This document shows, piece by piece, positions 59,623-64,000 of a stretch of DNA of 64,000 nucleotides (the stretch's first letter is position 1; the number at the start of each line of letters is the position of its first letter). Below the pieces are notes generated by a model that had not been told where the DNA came from, did no database searches, and saw only the letters and a program-made list of their open reading frames with translations. The DNA is from Streptomyces sp. HmicA12. GTDB lineage: Bacteria > Actinomycetota > Actinomycetes > Streptomycetales > Streptomycetaceae. The stretch spans positions 62,001 to 126,000 of the forward strand of contig NZ_KB891812.1 in NCBI RefSeq assembly GCF_000373565.1. Direction: 5' to 3'. The position numbers were made by a program, and so were the translations under genes.

Positions 59623-60248
59623 TCTGTGCCTTCGTCCGCGGTACCGGCTGTACCGATGAGGTCGGTGATGCGGATGTCCACTTCGGCGAGGTCGAACCCG
59701 ATGCGGGCATCGGTGGCCTGTTCGACTGCGCCGCGTACCTGGTCGGCGAGTTGTTGCAGATCCGGTGTGGTCACCGGCACCGCGATCTCCAGGCGTACCC
59801 GGATACCGCTGCCTTCTTGCGCGGTCCGCGTCAGCTTGCAGGAGCCGGCGCGCACGCCGGGGATCCGTTCGGCCGCGGCCCGCACCGTGCGCGCCGCGAC
59901 CGACTCCATGATCCACATCTGTTGCGGCGGCGCCGTCAGCGGCAAGGGGCGTCCGGGGCGCAGTTCGAGGCGGACGACGTTCATCACCCGCTGCGTGAAC
60001 GCTTCCGTGTCCGTCGCGTGGTCGGCTTCCTGTCGCTGTTGCTCCTGGTCCGTGAGACCGCGCACCGCGTTCCCGAGGTCCTGGAGTTCGTCGACCGCAC
60101 GGCGGCAGTGCGGGCAGGCGCGTTGGTGTGCGTCGGTCGTCTCGTCCTCCCACGCCTCCCAGACCTGGGAGAGCGTACGGCCGCAGGGCAGAAGCTCGTC
60201 GTCGCGGTCGTCCGGCTCGGGTGTGAACGGATCGGTGCGGCTGCTCAT
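59619..60248 (-). CDS. anti-sigma-like zinc motif fused to an Asp23/Gls24-like domain
   Basis: This encodes 209 residues. Near residue 41, HQRACPHCRRAV gives the His-x3-Cys-x2-Cys signature of zinc-containing anti-sigma factors (ZAS), set in a short helical domain. Residues about 105-200 form an Asp23/Gls24-like domain (SVAARTVRAAAERIPGVRAG; RVRLEIAVPVTTPDLQQLAD). There is no membrane segment. Its start overlaps the sigma gene stop (ATGA) and its stop overlaps the next gene. It probably binds the sigma factor and links its release to Asp23 assembly; the regulatory role is inferred. Confidence 0.82.
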   Translation of the reverse strand: MSSRTDPFTPEPDDRDDELLPCGRTLSQVWEAWEDETTDAHQRACPHCRRAVDELQDLGNAVRGLTDQEQQRQEADHATDTEAFTQRVMNVVRLELRPGRPLPLTAPPQQMWIMESVAARTVRAAAERIPGVRAGSCKLTRTAQEGSGIRVRLEIAVPVTTPDLQQLADQVRGAVEQATDARIGFDLAEVDIRITDLIGTAGTADEGTE

Positions 60249-60832
60249 CGCCAGGCCCCCAATGCGGTGGTCAGGGATCGACGGGCCCTGAAGACGCGGG
60301 CCCGTACTGCTTGCTCGGTGATGCCGATCGTCTCCGCGATGAACTCGTAGGAGCGTCCGTCGAGTTCTCGGAGTATCCAGCAGGCGCGTTGCTCGGCGGA
60401 CAGCCGGGACAGGGCCTGTTGCAGGTCACGCATGGCGAAGTGGCCTTCGGCGAGGCGGTCGGGAGCCACCGTGTGGTCGGGAGCCGCCGCCTCGGGTGCG
60501 ACGTCCAGGGATGCCTGCGGTTTGCGCGACCGCAGAACGTTCAGGCAGCGGTTCGTCACGATTCGGTACATCCAGGTGCCGAAGCCCGCTTCACCACGGA
60601 ATTCCGGCAGCCGTCGCCATGCGCTGATGAACGCTTCCTGGACGGCGTCCTCTGCGTCGGCGCGGTCGTCCAGCAGGCGTACGGCCAGACGCAGGAGCGC
60701 GGGTGCGTGGCGCGCGACCAGTTCGGCGAACGCCTCTTCGTCGCCCTCTTTGGCGCGCACTGTCAGCTGATCGTCGTCGTGCCTGCCCAGAGCACTGGCG
60801 GCCACGGCCGGGGTGGCGGGGCTGTCAGCCAC
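60245..60832 (-). CDS. ECF (sigma-70 family) sigma factor
   Basis: This 195-residue protein has region 2 as EEAFAELVARHAPALLRLAV and DAEDAVQEAFISAWRRLPEF, followed by GTWMYRIVTNRCLNVLRSRK. Region 4 reads LSRLSAEQRACWILRELDGRSYEFIAETIG and VRARVFRARRSL. No region 3 is present, as in ECF factors. GTG 60832 is chosen because GGAAGGAG lies before it; the longer frame adds 26 residues without the family pattern. The next gene encodes its likely anti-sigma partner. Divergently, Asp23/AmaP genes begin at 61005-61375 and are likely targets. Confidence 0.93.
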   Translation of the reverse strand: MADSPATPAVAASALGRHDDDQLTVRAKEGDEEAFAELVARHAPALLRLAVRLLDDRADAEDAVQEAFISAWRRLPEFRGEAGFGTWMYRIVTNRCLNVLRSRKPQASLDVAPEAAAPDHTVAPDRLAEGHFAMRDLQQALSRLSAEQRACWILRELDGRSYEFIAETIGITEQAVRARVFRARRSLTTALGAWR

Positions 60833-61004
60833 GTACAGCTCCTTCCCTCGACATGGGCACTTCCACTGAGCGGAGGGCCGAGTGTGCAGGCGTGTCCCCT
60901 GCCCGCGCAAATCCGATCACCTCGAACGAGGGGCGTCACAACGGTGGCGGTCGTGTGTCGAAGCGAGCGAGGGCACGGCACCGGGCACATCCACGGAGAG
61001 GTTC

Positions 61005-61292
61005 ATGGCGACCAGCAGGCGAACGTGCGGGATCAGCACCAGGACTCGGCAACTCTGGCCGGGCATGGTCGGTGCCCCTCTGGGGCTGTTCGTCGCCGGG
61101 ATGGCGCTGCCGGGTGCGGGGGTGTGGGTGGACGCTCCGGCGGCAGGCGTCTTCGGCGTGCTCGGCGGAGTGATCGCGCTCGCGCCCCGGTCCGAGAGAT
61201 TTCATCCGCCTATGTGCCGCTGTTCAGGGCACTTCGGTGGGAAAGGCCCCGCCTCGCCCGGGTCGCCGAATCGGTCCGGGAAAGGTGCGTAA
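61005..61292 (+). CDS. small membrane protein of unknown function
   Basis: This encodes 95 residues. GGAGAGG precedes ATG 61005. The protein has two hydrophobic stretches (MVGAPLGLFVAGMALPGAGV and AGVFGVLGGVIALA) that could form a hairpin, followed by a Gly/Pro/Ser-rich tail with two Cys whose composition is poor. It may be shorter in reality. It stands first in the plus-strand group of Asp23-related genes and may act with them. Confidence 0.45.
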   Translation: MATSRRTCGISTRTRQLWPGMVGAPLGLFVAGMALPGAGVWVDAPAAGVFGVLGGVIALAPRSERFHPPMCRCSGHFGGKGPASPGSPNRSGKGA

Positions 61293-61374
61293 CAACCGCC
61301 GCTCGGTGGGGTCCAACTGACCAGATGCGTCGACGCGCCGTGCTTCAACGGCGCCGAATCCAGGAGATGTCGAT

Positions 61375-61884
61375 ATGACGACCCAGCAGGTAGCACCGTC
61401 CCAGCCGACCTCGTCCCCCGTGACGTCCAAGCTTCCCGGGGCGACGACCGAGGTGAGCCAGGGGCGTTCGGGTGTGGACGAGCCGGCTTCGACGCGGGGC
61501 AAGACCTCCATCGCGGACGTGGTCGTGGTGAAGATCGCGGGGATGGCCGCTCGTGAGATCCCGGGCGTGCACGACATGGGCGGCGGCCTGTCGCGCACCA
61601 TCGGCGCGGTGCGCGAGCGCATTCCCGGTGGCAGGGCCAACGTGGGTCGCGGGGTGAAGGTCGAGGTGGGAGAGCGGCAGACCGCCATCGACATCGACCT
61701 CATCGTCGAGTACGGCGTTCCGATCATGGAGGTGACCGCGGACGTCCGCGAGAACGTCGTGTCGGCGGTCGAGCGGATCAGCGGTCTCGAGGTGGTGGAG
61801 GTCAACATCACCGTCAACGACGTGTACCTGCCCGATGACGACGAAGCCGGTGCCGGTGCCGGTACCGAGTCCCGCGTCGCCTGA
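61375..61884 (+). CDS. Asp23/Gls24 family envelope stress protein
   Basis: This encodes 169 residues. After a flexible N-terminus comes the Asp23 domain: TSIADVVVVKIAGMAAREIPGVHDMGGG, then GVKVEVGERQTAIDIDLIVEYGVPI, then VNITVNDVYLPDDDE. This is the full-length, canonical member in the window. Asp23 binds the small membrane anchor AmaP and forms a network under the membrane. ATG 61375 follows CAGGAG. It is encoded next to the DUF2273-like, DUF6286 and AmaP genes, as in other actinobacteria. Confidence 0.93.
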   Translation: MTTQQVAPSQPTSSPVTSKLPGATTEVSQGRSGVDEPASTRGKTSIADVVVVKIAGMAAREIPGVHDMGGGLSRTIGAVRERIPGGRANVGRGVKVEVGERQTAIDIDLIVEYGVPIMEVTADVRENVVSAVERISGLEVVEVNITVNDVYLPDDDEAGAGAGTESRVA

Positions 61885-61955
61885 CGAGACGTGACGGTCG
61901 GGCCGTTCGCCCGAGCACGCAGGCCCGCGGTGGGCCCAGGAGTGGAGGTGCGCAG

Positions 61956-62141
61956 GTGAGTCTTGCGTTTCAAGGGATGGTGGCCGGCATGGCGCTGGCT
62001 TTCGCCGGCTGGTTCGGCGGGTTCGGAGCGTTCCTGCTCGTCGCCGCACTCGGCGCCATCGGCTGCGCCGTCGGCGTCTGGCTGGAGAGCGGCGGCGGCC
62101 TGGACGAGGTGCCCGTCCTGTTCTCGCGGGGCAGGCGGTGA
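61956..62141 (+). CDS. DUF2273-like small membrane protein
   Basis: This encodes 61 residues. Two hydrophobic segments (FQGMVAGMALAFAGWFGGFG and AFLLVAALGAIGCAVGVWL) are followed by a short basic end SRGRR. DUF2273 proteins of this size regularly sit beside Asp23 and AmaP genes. GTG 61956 has GGAGG-type sequence (AGTGGAGGTGC) before it. Its stop overlaps the next start (GTGA). Confidence 0.82.
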   Translation: MSLAFQGMVAGMALAFAGWFGGFGAFLLVAALGAIGCAVGVWLESGGGLDEVPVLFSRGRR

Positions 62142-63070
62142 CCGTTCCCTCCCCCGCGCGGGGCACCACCGTCATCTCCGAAAAGGCTGTGCGCAAGGTG
62201 GTCCAGCGGGCCGCCGCCGAGGCCGTCGATGAGCCCGCCCGTGCCGTCGGCGCGTCCGCGGCGGTCGCCGGGCGACGCGTGACGGCGGACGTACGGGTGC
62301 CGTTGCCCTATCCCGCGCACCTGTCGGACGAGACCCGTCGCCTGCGGGAGCATGTGCTTGAACGTGCCCGTACGTTGACGGGGTTGCAGATGTCCACGGT
62401 GCGGGTGGCGGTGACCCGCTTGACCCAGACGGCCGCACCCGTCGACCCCGCGCCATCGGCGGAGGCGCACGCGGCCGGTCCGCGCCGTTGGTGGTCGCAA
62501 CGTCGTCGTCCGACCGGCCTCGTGCTCGCCCTGGCAGCGGGCATCGCTCTGGCGGTCACCGTCGATGTCTTCCGCGTGCATCTGGCCGGGGCGCGGCCCG
62601 CGGCCTGGCGGCGCTCCACCGTCGACTGGCTCTCCGACCACGGGCCGGGCGACCTCTCCGTGACCCTCGCCGGGACCGGCTGCGCGCTGTGCGGCCTCTG
62701 GCTGTTCGTGCTCGCCCTGACCCCCGGCCGCCGTCGGCAGCTGACACTCGCCGCGGGCAGCCAGGACTGGAGCGCGGCGATCGACCGTTCCGCCGTGGCC
62801 TCGCTGCTGCGTGACGCGGTGCACGACGTGCCCGGCACCCAGAACGTCAGGGTCCGCGCCGGCCGTCGGCGGGTCACCGTCCGCGGTGAGATCGCCTTCG
62901 GCGACTGCGAGGGGGCGCGTGCCCAGGCGCGGGAGACCGCAGCGAGGACGCTGGCCGACTGCGGTCTGCACCGACCGCCGCGCCTGCGGATCACCTTGCG
63001 GCCCGCCGCCGTCTGGCAGCCACCCGCACCCCGGGACACAGCGCCGGCGCCCGCGGAGGCAGCGGCATGA
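62138..63070 (+). CDS. Asp23-like / DUF6286 membrane protein
   Basis: This encodes 310 residues. The N-terminal 100 residues resemble an Asp23-like domain (GTTVISEKAVRKVVQRAAAE ... LTGLQMSTVRVAVTRL). Two membrane helices (GLVLALAAGIALAVTVDVF; VTLAGTGCALCGLWLFVLAL) separate it from a C-terminal DUF6286 domain (RSAVASLLRDAVHDVPGTQN; RVRAGRRRVTVRGEIAFGD). GTG 62138 and its stop both overlap neighbours by 4 bp, so translation is coupled. Its place between the DUF2273-like and AmaP genes supports an envelope scaffold role. Confidence 0.88.
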   Translation: MTVPSPARGTTVISEKAVRKVVQRAAAEAVDEPARAVGASAAVAGRRVTADVRVPLPYPAHLSDETRRLREHVLERARTLTGLQMSTVRVAVTRLTQTAAPVDPAPSAEAHAAGPRRWWSQRRRPTGLVLALAAGIALAVTVDVFRVHLAGARPAAWRRSTVDWLSDHGPGDLSVTLAGTGCALCGLWLFVLALTPGRRRQLTLAAGSQDWSAAIDRSAVASLLRDAVHDVPGTQNVRVRAGRRRVTVRGEIAFGDCEGARAQARETAARTLADCGLHRPPRLRITLRPAAVWQPPAPRDTAPAPAEAAA

Positions 63071-63645
63071 GCCGGCAGCCGCGCAGCGCGGTGAACCGCT
63101 GGTTCCTCGGCACGAGCGGCCTGGTCCTTCTCGCCGCGGGAGTCTGGCTGTGCGGTGCGGCGGGCCGGCTGTCCGGTCACCTGCCGTCGTGGTGGCCGGT
63201 CCCCCGGGGTGCCCTGCTCGACCGCAGTCGCCTGGGCGAACTGCGCGACCATGCCTGGTGGACACCTGCCGTGCTGACGCTCACCGCGGTCCTCACGACG
63301 GCCCTCGTCCTGGGCCTGCTCGCTCAGCTGTCCGTGCGGCGTCCGTCCCGGCTCGCCCTGGCCGCCCCGGACAGCCATCTGCGCGGCGCCGCCCTCGCGG
63401 ACACCCTGCGACGGCGGACGGAGACGGTCGACGGTGTGGCGCGCTGCCGTGTCCGCATGGCACGGCACCGAGGCCGGATCCACATCGCCCAGCACGTCCG
63501 GATCGAGCCCGGCAGCAGCCCGCGCGCGGTCCTGCGCTCCTTGTCCGACGTCATCACAGAAGCCCGGAACGCAGTTGCGCCCCATACCCTCACCGTTCAG
63601 GTCCGCGTCCGCTCGACCGCCCATCGAGCCCCCCATGTCCACTGA
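63067..63645 (+). CDS. amaP: alkaline shock response membrane anchor protein (AmaP)
   Basis: This encodes 192 residues. Two N-terminal helices (WFLGTSGLVLLAAGVWLCGA; AVLTLTAVLTTALVLGLLAQ) enclose a short extracellular loop, then a cytosolic Asp23-like domain (RGAALADTLRRRTETVDGVA; GRIHIAQHVRIEPGSSPRAV). This is the AmaP plan: two helices plus the domain that recruits Asp23 to the membrane. ATG 63067 overlaps the stop of the DUF6286 gene (ATGA). Confidence 0.88.
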   Translation: MSRQPRSAVNRWFLGTSGLVLLAAGVWLCGAAGRLSGHLPSWWPVPRGALLDRSRLGELRDHAWWTPAVLTLTAVLTTALVLGLLAQLSVRRPSRLALAAPDSHLRGAALADTLRRRTETVDGVARCRVRMARHRGRIHIAQHVRIEPGSSPRAVLRSLSDVITEARNAVAPHTLTVQVRVRSTAHRAPHVH

Positions 63646-64000
63646 TCCGATGAGGGTGCCCGCCGGGCCCGCGGCACGCCACCGGGCCGGGCTGCTGCCG
63701 CGTACCTGGTGGCCCGCCCTGCGCCGTACTCCGCTGTCGCTGTGGAACGACGACATCACCGACTACGCCGCGGCGCTCACCTACTACGCGACCCTCGCGG
63801 TCCTGCCCGGACTTCTCGTCACCGTCGCCGCGTTCGGCCTGATCAGCCCCGGCACCGCGCAGTCCCTCATCGAGGACGTGACCGCGTACGCACCGGGCCA
63901 GGCGGGCAACCAACTGCACGACCTGCTCACCCGCATGCTCCGGGAGAACTCCAGCGCCTGGACCATCATCGCCACGGGGCTGGCGAGCGCGATCTGGTCG
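63635..64000 (+). CDS. YihY/BrkB family membrane protein, 3' end outside window
   Basis: This shows 122 residues before the window ends. TWWPALRRTPLSLWNDDITD is followed by YAAALTYYATLAVLPGLLVTVAAFGLI, the first helix of YihY/BrkB (UPF0761) proteins, and by TAYAPGQAGNQLHDLLTRML. The membrane function of this family is not settled. ATG 63635 overlaps the AmaP gene by 11 bp; ATG 63650 is possible too. It is the last visible gene of the envelope-stress cluster. Confidence 0.87.
   Translation, partial: MSTDPMRVPAGPAARHRAGLLPRTWWPALRRTPLSLWNDDITDYAAALTYYATLAVLPGLLVTVAAFGLISPGTAQSLIEDVTAYAPGQAGNQLHDLLTRMLRENSSAWTIIATGLASAIWS

Noticed and set aside
1..64000. CRISPR array
   Set aside because: No regularly spaced direct repeats with unique spacers were seen; the only tandem repeats are the 56-bp and 14-bp ones listed.
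1..64000. Insertion sequence or intact prophage
   Set aside because: No transposase, integrase or phage structural protein was recognised, despite the number of decayed genes.

Overview
The window looks like a stretch of a Streptomyces chromosome. GC is very high, and many genes start at GTG or TTG behind strong ribosome binding sites. It encodes a chaplin, class F sortases, a LAL-type LuxR regulator, TTA (bldA-type) codons and twin-arginine or Sec-secreted hydrolases. It reads as accessory or arm DNA: short operons with local regulators, many secreted proteins, and several decayed genes lying between intact ones.

Layout. 0-2.5 kb: a Tap-like HTH protein running off the left edge with a coupled small gene, then a CGNR regulator divergent from a LysE exporter. 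2.7-5.3 kb: small membrane, VOC and DUF2993 genes. 5.6-10.6 kb: a complete galactarate/L-talarate utilisation locus (dehydratase, kdgD, LysR regulator, GudP-type transporter) with a shared 24-bp motif in both promoters. 11-16.4 kb: small secreted proteins, a Tat-exported glycosidase and an SDR/TetR pair. 16.5-18.7 kb: a second CGNR/LysE neighbourhood. 19-25.4 kb: redox enzymes (aldo/keto reductase, old-yellow-enzyme) mixed with truncated or frameshifted genes, including a TetR gene broken by a 56-bp tandem duplication beside two intact palindromic operators. 25.6-30.5 kb: a subtilisin with PKD domains and a LAL regulator. 30.6-33.5 kb: a tightly coupled three-gene operon (membrane-anchored alpha/alpha-toroid protein, HIT protein, SAM methyltransferase) of unknown function with two TTA codons; this is the best candidate for an undescribed system. 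34-41.3 kb: mixed small enzymes, a chaplin with a His/Met-rich tail, and an M16-like protein without its active site. 41.5-43.4 and 55.2-58.2 kb: two class F sortase islands. 43.7-46.5 kb: a ClC channel and a MarR regulator. 47.7-51.1 kb: secreted hydrolases. 51.2-54.7 kb: a tandem AsnC regulator, an atypical tRNA-Trp, a dicarboxylate symporter and a HAD hydrolase. 59.3-64 kb: an envelope-stress locus in which an ECF sigma factor and a zinc-binding/Asp23-like protein face a cluster of Asp23, AmaP and BrkB-family proteins.

Genes that work together: galactarate is imported by the GudP-type carrier, dehydrated by the enolase-superfamily enzyme, then dehydrated and decarboxylated by KdgD to 2-oxoglutarate semialdehyde, probably under the LysR protein. 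In the envelope-stress locus the sigma factor and its partner overlap by 4 bp, and the facing genes also overlap, so they probably act as one regulated unit. All function calls come from reading the sequence and recalling protein families; no database search was run.
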